NCBI GenBank assembly: GCA_026315105.1
Contig: CM048750.1
Span: 260,453,151-260,517,150, forward strand
Direction of reading: 5' to 3'
DNA from: Locusta migratoria
Lineage: Eukaryota; Arthropoda; Insecta; Orthoptera; Acrididae
Length of the DNA stretch: 64,000 nucleotides
Shown in pieces: positions 31,641-43,391 of this stretch (the first letter of the stretch is position 1; each line of letters begins with the position of its first letter). Both the position numbers and the translations under genes were made by a program. Below the pieces are notes generated by a model. It ran no database searches and had not been told where the DNA came from. It was given only the letters and a program-made list of their open reading frames with translations.

Positions 31641-33667
31641 GATACCAAATTGCCTTTTATAATTTTTTTTTTATGCAATAGTGAATCTTTTACCTCGGTT
31701 GTACCCTCCTTATTCTACATTGAGTGATTATAGCATGGGCTTGAAACTGAATCCATCAAAAACACAGGCAATCGTAGTGGCCCATAAAAGACTCATCACT
31801 CCACAGTTCAGAGAAACCCTTCCACCTTTAGTACTTAACGACACACAAATACGCTTCTCTCATTCAGCAAAGAACTTGGGAGTAATATTTGATCAGCACT
31901 TAGACTGGACAGAGCACACAACGACAGTCTGTAAGAAGGTATTTGCGTCACTTCATTCACTGCAAAAATACAAAAAAGCATTTCCTTTACAGCTAAAAAA
32001 GAAGCTCGTTGAGACACTAATACTTCCCACTCTAGATTATGGTGGTGCTATTCTGCAAGGACTATCACACGAAAATTCACGTAGGCTGGAGCTGGCGATG
32101 AATTCTTGTATCCGATACATTTGTAACTTACGTTTCTACGACCATAACAGTCCCGCATACCAGCAGTTATCTTGGCTACGTGCAGATAAGCCTCGAAGCT
32201 ATCATACACTATGTATGCTGCATCGCTTTCTCAATCATTGCAAACCTTCATACTTAGTCTCAACGATTATATTACTATCTGAACAGCACAGCAGAAACAC
32301 AAGCTCTCACCAACATTAAAAACTCTCTCTCTACCTTCACATAACACTGCAATCTTCTCTAAATCATTTTCTGTATCGGGAACACATCTGTGGAACAATC
32401 TTCCTCAAAAGTTAAGAGAGATAAAATCAATTCAAAACTTTAAAAGACAGCTAAGGGTTCACCTTCAGTCACAACAGCCATTTTTTTCTCCACTTACCAG
32501 TCTGTAGCCCACTGTTGTCAATTCCTCCTCCTCCCATAAATGTTTCCCTTTCCTTTCGCCAGCAGAGATCTCCATTCATATATGTGTCCACTTCCTCACA
32601 TCCATTAGCACTGTCATTTTTCAATATTCTCCTCTTTCACTAATCATTTTCCCCCTTCTGTTTATATTAAACTTAATTCAAATGTGTTAAATATCTATCT
32701 CCTTGTATATATCTCTTGTTATTATTAGTATTACTTTGATTTTTGTGTTATTATTATCATTATTATTATTAGTATTATCATGTAATGTTATATATTTAAT
32801 ACTATTAACGCAGTGGTTTTTGTAATTAAATCCTTTGTTTATGTTGTTCCTGATCAGATGTAAGAGAGGGCCCTATGGCCTTAATCTGGTCAGGTTAAAT
32901 AACCAAATAAATTATAATTGCCAAATATGTCGTACTTTTGACAGCAGTAGTGAAATGAAATTATCGTAGTGTAAGAATAATGTCAAGCATGTACAATCGA
33001 TAGAAACAGTACCCTGCTATGCTCAAGAAGACAACCACTTGTATTTAAGAGGAACAGGATGATATATGTATTTCAGCAATTGATCTTAGGCCTTCGAGCC
33101 CGCCAATACAAAACGTTTCTTTTTTTCTATTCGGAGCAAAAACGTATAATTTTTTGGAATGTTATTAAGAGTAAAAGTATTTTACAGTAAGTGAAAAAAT
33201 CTTGTCCTGTTTTTGAACTGTTAAAATGAATCCGAAATTCGATAAATATACTCCTGAAAACGAATTAAATTCGGCACGAAAAGTCAAATAATACGAGGCA
33301 ACCATGTGGAAATGAACATCACCGTTTCGTACTGAACTTAAACACGTCCGATTACGAATCACTGCTGACCTTAAATGATTTTCTATGAGACAATTACGAT
33401 TCTAAGACATTGTCTGTGAAGTGTATGTATTGTAGTCAATTTCTACAGGCAGATAATATTACTTTACTTAGTTTTTTATATTCATATTGTAAAATTCACC
33501 ACTACTTTTAGTGACAAAGAAATATGTAAATAACAGCATTAAAACAGCAAGTTCTCCATTTGTATCGTGTAAATCTATTATTGCAGTGGTGCCGAGACTT
33601 GGTGTTCGACTTTGCATTCATACTGTGGCTACGGTTGGCCCTCTCTCCGCTAGGTGAGCTACTATCG
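31641..33667 (+). repeat. Left arm of a large inverted repeat (interrupted by a LINE)
   Basis: 31641-31732 and 32911-33667 together match the reverse complement of 40421-41287. Shared landmarks include CCTTTTATAA, CGGTTGTACCCTC, AATTGCCAAATATG, AGTAGTGAAATGAAATTATC (right arm inverted: GCAGTAATGAAATGAAATTA), ACACGTCCGATTACGAATCA and GGCTACGGTTG. The two arms enclose about 6.75 kb. No transposase was recognised in the arms. Confidence 0.8.
31733..32910 (+). pseudogene. LINE C-terminal fragment inside the left arm
   Basis: The frame MGLKLNPSKTQAIVVAHKR, then a stretch with IRFSHSAKNLGVIFDQHL, ends in the IRYICNL..H.HNSPAYQQLSWL region of CR1/L2/Jockey-superfamily polymerase C termini. A +1 frameshift after 32319 continues into FSVSGTHLWNNLPQKLREIK. 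The 3' end has ATT/TTA repeats and a TTAAATAACCAAATAA tail. A GATTATA-type duplication (31726-31732 and 32911-32916) brackets it. This family differs from the GATGTA-tailed CR1-like LINEs. Confidence 0.8.
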
Positions 33668-34743
33668 CTGATGTCATACATGTGCTCCTGGAAGCATATG
33701 ACATATTGCTACTTCTATTTCTTCTTCTACTTTTTTCTAAATTGAAGCCCAGTTCCTTCAGGACATCTCAGTCTACCAGAAGTAGTCATTCCTCTACTTC
33801 TTTTACCATATGCTAATTGATGTCTAACAATTTTCACAAACTTCTATTTATCCTTCCACTTCCGTCTCCCCCCCCCCCCCCAGGGGGCTACCATTTTCGG
33901 AATATACAGGGTGTAGCACTACGTGTCACTTCAAAGACTTCAAATGCCCCAATCTGTTTCAGCGTGAAGAAACAACAAACATAAACATAAACTTTCACAT
34001 GTATCAATTACAAGAACACGTATGTTGTCATAAATTTTCCCTTCTTCTTCAACTGAAAATTGTTTTTTTATTTATCAATACAATAAATATTTCTCATATC
34101 CAGTGGTTGGACTCCACATAAAAAATATTAAATGATTTAACACGTAAATTTTCAGTCAGATATATAATGACTTTTTTGGCAGTTCTTTTTTTTTTTAATC
34201 CTAAGTATATACAATAAACAGAAATAATTATCTATTCACATTTCAGTTTCACACCTTCCTTTTCAATGGATCCATTTGAACCTTCAATGGATGGGTTTGA
34301 ACCTTGAAAGACGACCGCCTGTCGTCTTCCATATATTTTTGTATAGTTTCTGTAAAGTTATAAATTATTTGATGTCGCTAGATTATCATTTTGTTAAAAC
34401 TTAAACCCCTCTCTTTCCAAGGCTTGAGGAATAGTATTTTTATTTCATGTGTTAAAATATTCGTTAATATTGCTAGGTTTTTCTTATTTTGTTATGTTAA
34501 CAATTTATTATTATATTAATTAATGGCGGCTTGCTTATTGTCTGTGTGTAATGACGTGTGAACTGCTATGTATATTGACCACTGTAGTTTTAACTTTCTG
34601 TTATTGAAGTGACTTGAGGCGAGTCAGTTCTCAGTTTGGGCCAGGGAAATGGCTTTGTTGCAGGCAGTAACCAGTAGTTCACACGGACCTTATTTACAAA
34701 TTTTAGTGAGAAAGAAAGGCTCTTGTCAAGTACAGTGGTCGAC
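33668..34743. other. AT-rich spacer DNA
   Basis: Contains a C14 run (33868-33881) followed by ATATACAGGGTGTAGCAC at 33902, a lone TIR-like end of the CAGGGTG type. No partner end, no coding signal. Confidence 0.35.
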
Positions 34744-34812
34744 TTTTAAGCTTCGTACTCCCGAATGCGATCCCAGTGTGTTACCACTGCGCCGACTCGC
34801 TCGATGGATTCA
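34744..34812 (-). repeat. tRNA-derived SINE fragment of another family
   Basis: The minus strand reads GAGTCGGCGCAGTGGTAACA then ACTGGGATCGCATTCGGGAG, the head of a tRNA-related SINE type unlike types A-D. The B-box part is decayed (ACGAAGCTTAAAAG). Confidence 0.5.
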
Positions 34813-35130
34813 AATCAAAGATTTGGAAGCGAGGAAGAGAAGGAGTAACTTTATTGGTGCCTGCATTGGTGTTAGGTGAAGAAGCACTTATTGGTATTTG
34901 CATCAATGGTTATGATTGGTGGAAAGCAGGAAAGAATACGCTTGTTGGTGTTTGCATGTAATTGGCCAGCAGCGGCGATAACCGGTATTTTATCATCATG
35001 ACGCGGCAAATAGCTCCGGAAAATTTTAATTCTAACAATAATGACGCGAAAGCCTGTCTTCTTACATAACAGGTACAATATCTACTGTTTTAGTATCTGT
35101 CCTCTATAAGAAGCTGGGACGAAGCCTAAT

Positions 35131-35332
35131 GGCCGGCGGCGGTAGCCGAGGGGACTGCGGCGCGTCAGTCACGGTCTGCACGGCCACAATGGTAGGGCGT
35201 CCGAATCCCCCCTCGGTCATGGATATTTGTGCCGTCCTTAGTATTAGCTTGTTCATAAGTAGTTTGTAAGTTTAGGGACTGATAACTCCGTAGTTAAGTC
35301 CCATAAGCTACACAAACATTTAAACATTTTAA
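35131..35332 (+). repeat. SINE type A with target duplication
   Basis: Head GGCCGGCGGCGGTAGCCGAG, B box GGCGTCCGAATCCCC. ACGAAGCCTAAT flanks both sides (35119-35130, 35333-35344). It lies about 48 bp upstream of the secreted-peptide exon, within the presumed intron. Confidence 0.92.
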
Positions 35333-35380
35333 ACGAAGCCTAATTCAGAATTAAGGTAAATGTTACAATTTTTGTCTCAG

Positions 35381-35623
35381 GCTTTTGTGATGACAGCGCT
35401 GGTGGTGATTGCTGTTCTGGTGGCGACTCCGCCAGTGGTCGCCCAGTCAGCTCGACCACGACACAAGAGTTCAGCGGCCGTAGACCTTCAGCTGGGGCAG
35501 ATCGTCAACAGTCTGGGAACTCTACTGGACGGGCTCTTTGGAGGAGGCGTTGTAAACGTACGCACCTCTGGGAAAACACGGGCCACTGAACCAGTCGTAA
35601 AACATAAAACATTGAAGTTGTAA
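35381..35623 (+). CDS. Small secreted basic peptide, terminal exon
   Basis: A 3' splice acceptor (pyrimidine-rich TTTTTGTCTCAG|G at 35380/35381) opens a frame whose first ATG (35390) starts a textbook signal peptide: MTALVVIAVLVATPPVVA, with likely cleavage after A18 leaving an N-terminal Gln. The mature part (~59 residues) is basic and cysteine-free. It has an amphipathic, glycine-containing middle (LGQIVNSLGTLLDGLFGGGV) and the C-terminal KHKTLKL, and stops at 35621. A poly-A signal AATAAA follows at 35670. Codon composition is GC-rich compared with the AT-rich surroundings. The upstream exon was not found, and the true start could lie in it. No family is recognised. Secretion, and a neuropeptide- or antimicrobial-like role, are inferences from layout only. 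Confidence 0.6.
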   Translation, partial: AFVMTALVVIAVLVATPPVVAQSARPRHKSSAAVDLQLGQIVNSLGTLLDGLFGGGVVNVRTSGKTRATEPVVKHKTLKL

Positions 35624-35669
35624 AAGTTGCAGGGTGTATTAGACATTTACTGATGTACTGTAAATCATT

Positions 35670-35675
35670 AATAAA
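35670..35675 (+). terminator. Poly-A signal of the secreted-peptide exon
   Basis: Canonical AATAAA 47 bases after the stop codon, in an AT-rich 3' region. Confidence 0.5.
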
Positions 35676-35759
35676 TTGTATAAATTGAGATGAATTTCCT
35701 TTACTATGTATTTCTTCTACATAAAGAGCAATTGTATCCATAATGGAAACTTGAAATGT

Positions 35760-36170
35760 AATCTTTCATACGTACTCTAACCTTAAACGTATAGCTGAAG
35801 GAAGTTGGAGGGATTGGATGAAGGGTCGTCTCATAATCAAGTTTCTAAGGTTTTATTAAATATGAATCAGGAGTAAATAACGTACACCCGGACAGTACTG
35901 CAAGTAGTTCACCTTAAAACGAAGATAAAAACCATCGCTTTGCAAAAAATTCCACAATATAAGTTACAGGCTAATAAAATTGAGATAGTTTGTTAAGAAT
36001 CTCCAAACTGCGTTAAACATGAAAAGAGATAATCAGAGCTTTATATTACAATCTCAACCAAGTTCTATAGCCCTCAGCGGAATTGACAAGTCATTTTTTA
36101 AATATAATAGGAAGGACCAACAAAATATATAATCGAAAACATATCCTCGAAATTTACATAGCAACGCTAT
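35760..36170. other. AT-rich DNA, nothing recognised
   Basis: No frame or repeat recognised. Confidence 0.4.
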
Positions 36171-36171
36171 A

Positions 36172-36840
36172 GAAAGAAAGATCCTGTATCATTTAGCTAC
36201 ACTATAGCAGGTCAGCAACTGGAAGCAGTTAATTCCATAAATTATCTGGGAGTAGGCATTTGGAGTAATTTAAAATGTAACGACCATATAAAATCAATCG
36301 TTGGTAAAGCAGCTGCCAGACTTAGACTCAGTGGAAGAATTCTAAGGAAATGCAGTCCGAAAACAAAGGGAGTAGGTTACAGTACACTTGTTCGCCCACA
36401 GCTGGAATACTGCTCACCGATGTGGGATCCGTACCAGGTGGGATTAATAGAGGAAGTAGAAATGGTTCAACGGAGAGCAGTGCGCTTCGTTACAGGATCA
36501 TTTGGTAATCGTGAAAGTGTTACGGAGATGATCGATAAACTCCAGTGGAAGACTCTGCAGGAGAGACGATCTGTCGCTCGGTATGGGCTTTTGTTGAAAT
36601 TTCGAGAACATACCTTTACCGAGGAGCCCAGCAGTATATTACTCGCCCCTACGTATATCTCGCGAAGAGATCATGAAGATAAAATCAGCGTTATTAGAGC
36701 CCATACAGAGGCATACCGACAATCTTTCATTTCGCGAACAATACATGACTGTAATAGGAGGGAGAACCGATAGTGGTACTCAAGGTACCCTCCGCCACAT
36801 ACCATCGGGTGGCTTGCGGAGTATGGATGTAGATGTACAT
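36172..36840 (+). pseudogene. CR1-like LINE 3' part
   Basis: Same subfamily as 22559-23490: QLEAVNSINYLGVGIW-type thumb, a stretch ending in WDPYQVGLIEEVEMVQRRAV, then RFVTGSFGNRESVTEMIDKL and a C-terminal region ending in FISRTIHDCNRREN. Ends GATGTAGATGTA. 5'-truncated upstream of the FADD motif. Frame 36420-36773 remains open. Confidence 0.85.
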
Positions 36841-37149
36841 TTTCCCTTTATTATTTTCACATCAGCATGAATCTTTGATCGAAACACAAGGAATCCACAT
36901 AACCAACCTTTGGGTTTGTCCAATATGCCACTCGGGACGAAAATAGCTGAATATACAATTACAAAGAATAAAAGTAAAAGGTGCTCCAAACGGGCAGGCA
37001 ACAGGTGCTAAGCAAGTAGACTACTGGATCGGAGGTAACGTCTGAAGTACCACAAACGTAAATGACGCTACGTGATAAGCTTTGGCGTGGTTAATCAATC
37101 GGCTCGTATCACAGGCAGATACATAACAAACACCAATAATTAACGAGGC

Positions 37150-39815
37150 TCTAATCAACTAGGAAATTTGGTTGGACACCACTCGCTGCGGCGGAGTGGT
37201 CGAGCGCATTGAGGCGCTGATGCTGAAACACCTCTCGTGGGATTCTCAGCGCTATGTCCTAGAGATATTCAACCGCATTTGGGGTGGTGGCGAGTTTCCG
37301 TCCCAGTGGCGGGAAGCCGTCATCATACCGGTGCTGAAGCCTGGCAGGGACATACTGGAGGTTGACAGTTATCGTCCCATCTGCCTGACCAACGTTCTAT
37401 GCAAGTTTCTCGAACGTATGGTCGCACGTCGCTTGACTTGGGTGCTCGAGTCACGGGGCCTCCTAGCGCCATCGCTGGGTGGATTTCGCCAGGGTCGTTC
37501 TACGACATAATCTGGTGTGCCTGGAGTCAGCGGTTCGGACAGCTTTTTCCCGTCGTCAGCACCTCATTGCGGTTTTCTTCGACCTTCAGAAGGCCTACGA
37601 TACAACATGGCGGCATCACATCCTCGCTACGCTGCATGAGTGGGGCCTTCGGGGGTCACTTCCCATCTTTATTGCAAATTTCCTCCGACTCCGCACGTTT
37701 CGGGTCCGAGTCGGTGTTGCCCATAGTTCGCTCCACGTCCAAGAAAATGGGGTCCCACAGGGGTCTGTGCTGAGTGTCTCACTGTTTTTGGTAGCCATTA
37801 ATGGCCTGGCTGCAGCTGTGGGGTCATCGGTATCTCCTTCCCTGTACGCCGATGATTTTTGCATATCTTTCTGCTCCACCACAACAAGTGCTGCTGCACG
37901 CCGACTCCAGGCGGCCGTCCGCCAGGCTCACATGTGGGCCCAGCATCATGGATTCCAGTTTTCCGCCGGCAAAACACGTGTAATGCACTTTTGTCGGCGT
38001 CGGACGGTGCACCCCCACCCTGAACTCTACCTTCATGGCCAACTGCTTCCTGTCGTTGACACCCACCGATTCCTAGGCCTGATCTTTGATGCCTGACTGA
38101 CCTGGCTCCCTCATATTCGTTATCTGAAACGGGAGTGCGGGCGACATCTCAACGCCCTTCGATGTTTGGGCCATACCGCATGGGGGGCTGACCGCTCCAA
38201 CCTGCTGCGGCTCTATACGGCCTTGATGCAATCACGCATAGATTTTGGATGCCTCGGTTATGGTTCTGCAGCGCCTTCAGCGTTGCGCTTAATGGACCCT
38301 ATTCACCACTGTGGGGTTCGAATTGCGACGGGAGCCTTCCGAACCAGCCCTGTGGCCAGTCTTCTAGCGAAGGCCGGGGTCCCCCCGCTACGGGTCCGCC
38401 GTCAGCAACTGTTGACAGCGTATGCAGCCCACGTCTATAGTTCAAAAGGACATCCTAACTACCGCCTACTTTTTTCTACTGTGGCTGCTCGTCACCAGCA
38501 GCAGCGCGCCAGGTCAGGACACACAATAGCCGTCCGCGTGCAGTCCCTCCTGGGGGAGCTTGAGTCCTATCCTCTCCCACCTCCATTTCGGGCCCATTCA
38601 CGCACACCTCCATGGTGCCTGCCACTTCCATGTCTTCGTTTAGACTTGGCCCACGGGCGCAAGGACTCGCTTCCCCCTGAGGCTCTCCGTCGCCAGTTTC
38701 TTGCTGTCGTTGCTGAGCACCCCGGCTACGACATTGTTTATGTGGACGGCTCGATGGTAAACGGCCGCATTGGCCTTGCCTACGTCCATGGTGACCACGT
38801 TGAGCAGCTGTCTCTGCCAGAAGGCTGCAGTGTTCATACTGCAGAACTGGTGACCATCTTCCGTGCTCTCGAGCATATGCGTTCCTGCTCAGGTGAGTCT
38901 TTCCTTCTTTGTAGTGACTCCCTGAGTAGCTTACGCGCTCTGGAACAGTGTTACCCACGTTCGCCATTGGTGATGGCCATTCGAGTGGCTGTTTTTGCCC
39001 TTGTTCAGTCTGGTAGATCAGTGGAGTTCCTTTGGTCTCCGGATCACGTTGGCATCCCAGGCAACGAACGTGCCGATGGGCTTGCCAAACAGGCGGTTAA
39101 TGCCTCTATCTTAGAGATCGGCCTTCCAGCTTCAGATCTCCATACCTTGTTGCGCCGCCGGGTACATCAGCTTTGGGATGCTGAATGGCGCAACCTGGGC
39201 ACGTCCAACAAGCTTCGGGTTGTCAGGGAGACTACGGCTGCGTGGCGCTCCTCAATACGCGGCTCTTACCAGGACTCGGTGGTTTCGTGCCGCCTCCGCA
39301 TTGGGCACACGTGGCTCACCCATGGATATCTCCTTCGGGGTGAGGACCCGCCCGAATGTCGGTGTGGCTCCAATTTGACAGTCGTCCACATATTGTTGGA
39401 CTGCCCCGTTTTAGCCGCCTTGCGGAGAAATTTTAATCTCCCTGCTCTTTTATCAGAAGTTTTAGGTAACTATGCTACAATGGCAGATTTCGTTTTACGT
39501 TTTATTTGAGCAGGGTTTTTTTATCATTCTCTCTAACTAGAGATTACCTTGTACTGCCGAGTGGTTGACTTCTCCTATTTTATTTTTATGGTCGGTCAGC
39601 CACAGCCATCGGCTTCCTTGTTATGAGCTGTATTGTGTGATGGTCTCCTTTCGTTCTGTTTGTTGTCGTTTTAGATGTTTTAAGGACTCAGTGGGATTCC
39701 CCTCCCACTTTACACTTTACCTCTGAACCTGTCTCTTTTATGCCCACTGTGAAATGGGGGACTGATGACCGTTGCAGTTTGGTCCCCCTTAAATATCCAT
39801 CCAACCAACCAACCA
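37150..39815 (+). pseudogene. I-like LINE: reverse transcriptase plus RNase H, 5'-truncated
   Basis: Starts within RT (EIFNRIWGGGEFPSQWREAV, IIPVLKPGRD, YRPICLTNVLCKFLERMVAR), continues with FFDLQKAYDTTWRHHIL, GVPQGSVLSVSLFLVAINGL and SLYADDFCI, then an RNase H domain (YVDGSMVNGRIGLAYVHG with the first Asp; TAELVTIFRALEHM with Glu; LCSDSLSSLRAL with Asp; WSPDHVGIPGNERADGLAKQ with the His/Asp end). A C-terminal CCHC-like ECRCGSNLTVVHILLDCP follows. RNase H places it with I-group LINEs. Two lesions: a 1-base frameshift near 37505 and a TGA at 38094. From 38097 to the stop at 39507 the frame is open. The 3' UTR ends GGGGGACTGATGACCG, TTGCAGTTTGGTCCCC, then (CCAA)n, a block shared with the SINE tails. 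Confidence 0.9.
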
Positions 39816-40420
39816 AAGATATCTATACAACCTCTATGTATAACTCTGGTCTCTAAGCATAGAAATGCAGCTTTCCTGTTTTACTAATCATTTCGCGTTG
39901 TCCGCCATGTTTGAATATGACAAACGAATTTCCATTAACTTGTTTACCTCATGTTTTGAATTTTATGCCAATATATGATGTAGTAAGCTGGTGTGACATC
40001 GGAATCGAAACGTATTTTTAATTACTTGACGTAGTATCACTTCTAGCAGCCATATTTAAACTGGCAAGAAACTAACACGGCTGGAGCAATTTTAACGAAA
40101 TCTTCAGAAAATCTTCAGAATAACCCCTGCGGCTGATGATATGATTGGTAGCAGTCGGATTAAGATATTTTTTTGTTTTTTGTTTTGAAGGATATAATGC
40201 GAAATATGGATTAATAATTGCTCTTTGGATAAACTATTTAATCTTTGACTTTTAAACTTTAAAATAATTTTCTGAAATATGCTATTGTTTTGCTATGTTC
40301 TACGTAATACCACTCAACATAATTTATTTCTTGCTTACATAATATTCATCGTGTTTTAACGCACATTTACGTGGTATTAACACAGGCTTACACGTAAAAG
40401 CTTACATTTGACACTTGGAA
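39816..40420. other. AT-rich DNA with a Helitron relic
   Basis: GAAGGATATAATGCGAAATA then ATTGCTCTTTGG at 40187-40230 resembles the interior of the Helitron at 21396-21470 (GAAGAATATAACGCGAAATG, ATTACTCTTTG). Only this patch is preserved. Confidence 0.35.
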
Positions 40421-41287
40421 CGATAGTAGCTTATCTAGCGGAGAGAAAGGCAACCGTAGCCACAGTATGAATGCAAAATCGAATACCAAGTCTTGGCACA
40501 ACTGCAGTAATAGAAGACATACACGATACAAATGGAGAACTTGCTGTTTTAATGCTGTTATTTACATATTTCTTTGTCACTAAATGTAGTGGTGAATTTT
40601 ACAATATGAATATAAAAAACTACTTAAAGTTATATTATCAGCCTGTAGAAATAAGATGTCATTGCACTACAATACATACAGTTCACAGAAAATGGTTCAC
40701 TGTGTCAGAAGTGTAATTGCCTCATAGAAAAACGTTTAAGCCCAGCAATGATTCGTAATCGGACGTGTTTAAGCTCAGTACGAAACGATTATGTTCATTT
40801 CCACATGGTTGCCTCCTATTATTTGATTTTTCGTGCCGAATTTAATTCGTGGCAGGAGTATATTTATCGGATTTCGGATTCATTTTAACAATTCAAAAAT
40901 AGGACAAGATTTTTCCACTTACTGTAAAATACCTTTACTCTTAATAAAATCCCAAAAATGTATACGTTTTTGCTCCAAATATAAAAACAGGAAACGTTGT
41001 CTATTGGTGGGCTCGAAAGCCTAAGATCAATTACTAAAATAAATATATCATCCTGTTTCTCTTAAATACAAGTGGTTGTTTTCTTGAGCATAGCAGGGTA
41101 CTGTTTCTATCAATTGTACATGCTTGACATTATTCTTACACTACGATAATTTCATTTCATTACTGCAGTCGAAAGTATGACATCATATTTGGCAATTATA
41201 ATCATTCACAGTAGAGTAATGAGGGTACAACCGATGTAAAAGTTTCAGTAATACATACAAACAATTTATAAAAGGCAATTGATATAA
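40421..41287 (-). repeat. Right arm of the large inverted repeat
   Basis: 867 bp matching the left arm in reverse complement, without the LINE. It shows GGCAATTATAATCATT at the site where the left arm carries the LINE, so it serves as the empty site. Small frames (40471-40716, 40833-41024) are not recognised. Confidence 0.8.
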
Positions 41288-41289
41288 AG

Positions 41290-42020
41290 CTGTACAGTGA
41301 TAAGTATAATGTTATTTTATTTCAATTTATTGTATCTCATAATCTAATCATCATGGTATGAGAAATAAGAGAAAAGAAACCAAACGAAATTTTATATTGC
41401 ACACATAATTATAACAATAAATTTGTAATAGATAGTTACATAACCTAGACATAGCACACTCGACAACTGAGCACTATAATAGAATCTATTACTTATGTAG
41501 TACGTTTGCAGAGGTATGGTGCCATACTTATGTAAACTAAAATACTATATATATTTATATCTATACTTTTCTAAATAAAAAGAAATTAACAATATAAGAA
41601 ATCATAGATTGCAGTTTGCATGTGTTGTGTATCGATATTAGTATGTCAAGTTCTGTACATAGCAACATGTTTGATTGTCATTATACACATGCTCAGCATC
41701 TATACAGTTGCTGTACAAACATGTGTTAAGAAGTGGACAAAATGTGTATTGTGAAAGATTTTAAAAGTGACGAGCTTATGCATATTAGTTTAAATTATGA
41801 CACATCTAGTTTATATGACGTTATAGATATCATAAATGACGAGCAGGTGCTAATTCCTATAAATCTAAATAAAAAAAGTTTGAACTGTGCAGCTGTAAGT
41901 GATGTATGAACAGGTGCTATTTTTTTCAGTGTGAAGGTAAGTAAAGTGCGTTCATATGTTCCTTTACATATATGAATTGCAATGTAATAATATTGTATAA
42001 CAGTCATATTACAAATTATT
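41290..42020. other. AT-rich DNA, nothing recognised
   Basis: No coding or repeat signal beyond simple AT-rich stretches. Confidence 0.4.
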
Positions 42021-42033
42021 GATTAACTGTTGA

Positions 42034-42075
42034 AGTTCTGAAGATAACAACTAAGTTTGTTGAAACTGGTAATTT
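42034..42075 (+). ncRNA. Hammerhead-like motif, plus strand
   Basis: TT, CTGAAGA, T, AACA-loop-TGTT, GAAAC, TG, GTA. CTGANGA and GAAA core strands are exact, stem II is 4 bp, and AC/GT can form the tiny stem III with A at the cleavage position. Stem I is weak. It is followed by a GAAATAAAATATTGAACAGC stretch that may be an element end. Confidence 0.45.
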
Positions 42076-42079
42076 GAAA

Positions 42080-42785
42080 TAAAATATTGAACAGCAATCT
42101 TGGCATATATATTTTTCAACAAAGTTCCTATATATCCTCTAAAACTTCAACTAAAGATTTTCTCCTACCATCTACCAGAAATCATCTGGTTATAGTAATC
42201 TATCATTGCAAAGCTAATGAATATTTTCAATGAATACAGCTAATGAATATTTTAATAGGGTAGAAAGGTACGTGGTACGATGGGGTCAAGCAGTAATAGG
42301 GGAATTTACTGACTGTGGTAGAGAACTGCACAAAGAAAGTTCACACTTGAGAGGTGAAGTTTCATAACCAGAATAGCAAGAGATGTTGATGTCCCACTGT
42401 GTGGAAGTAGACCATATGTCAGCAGTACTTATTCGGCAGATACTACATACTTAAACGAAACAAATAATACAAATATATATTCAAAATCTAATCAAAAACA
42501 GTTCGGTGCACTAGCACAGTTAACACTATAAAAGATTGTAATTGTGCAGTTAATGAGTACTGAAGATCAGTTACATTCCAGAAGAAAAAGCAAAAACGTA
42601 TAAAATATACAAAATTACAATTAGGTTTAATAGTGTAGTTACTAATATAAAAAAATATAATTGTGCATTTAATCTTACTTAAATTACATTATTTATTTAT
42701 TGAGATTATCATTACAAATGTTCATTTCCAACATAATAATTAACCCAGAAATGTGTATACATAGTTCATACGGTCTTAAACGAAG
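42080..42785. other. AT-rich DNA, nothing recognised
   Basis: No recognised features. Confidence 0.4.
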
Positions 42786-42789
42786 TATT

Positions 42790-43190
42790 CAGGATTTTTC
42801 TCCAGGTGTCTGGATCTTGTGTCTCCCCTTCTTCTGCGCCTAGTCTCCTTATTGTGTGCTGCACATTTAGGATCCAGGTTGTCACAGGTCGTCCACTTCT
42901 TCTTCTCCCCTCAGGTTGTCACTCCAGTACCAGTTTCAGTATTCTGGTGTCCTCTATTCTTCGTACATGGCCATACCACCGTAATTTCTTTCTATCCATC
43001 ACTTCATCTATTCTTTCTTTTATTTCCACCTCTTTATTACTTCGGTGTTTCTTCTTTTTTCTTTCCTGGAAATTCTGGCCTATCTTCTCCGAAAATCCAT
43101 CTCTAAATCCTGTAGTTTTGGAATGTGCTCCAGGTGGACAGGGTTTCCACTCTGTACAGAAATATACTCCTTCAAAATATGGACTTAGAG
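42790..43190 (-). pseudogene. RTE-like LINE (second family), C-terminal tail
   Basis: The minus strand encodes IDEVMDRKKLRWYGHVRRIE then DTRILKLVLE, the conserved R-x-L-x-W-x-GHV-x-R block at the C terminus of RTE-type polymerases, followed by a GRPVTTW-like stretch. The same tail occurs inverted at 59478-59644 after a plus-strand LINE. The SINE at 43206 lies just beyond it. Confidence 0.7.
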
Positions 43191-43205
43191 AAAAATACAT
43201 GTTGG

Positions 43206-43382
43206 TCGCGGTGGCCGAGGGGACTGAGGCGCGTCAGTCACTGTCTGCACGGCCACTACGGTTCGAATCCCCCCTCGGGCATGGATCTTTGTGCCGTCCT
43301 TAGTGTTAGCTAGTTCATAAGTAGTTTGTAAGTTAAGGGACTGATGACCCCGTAGTTAAGTCCCATAAGCTATACAAACAAA
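43206..43382 (+). repeat. SINE type A with target duplication
   Basis: Copy with a 10-base deletion before the B box (CTACGGTTCGAATCCCC). ACATGTTGG flanks it (43197-43205, 43383-43391). Confidence 0.9.
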
Positions 43383-43391
43383 ACATGTTGG

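Noticed and set aside
37172..37215. SINE-like A box (GGAGTGGTCGAGCGCATTGA)
   Set aside because: It lies in the I-like LINE reading frame and no B box or SINE body follows.
38476..38967. 163-aa minus frame opposite the I-like LINE
   Set aside because: Antisense shadow of the RNase H coding region.
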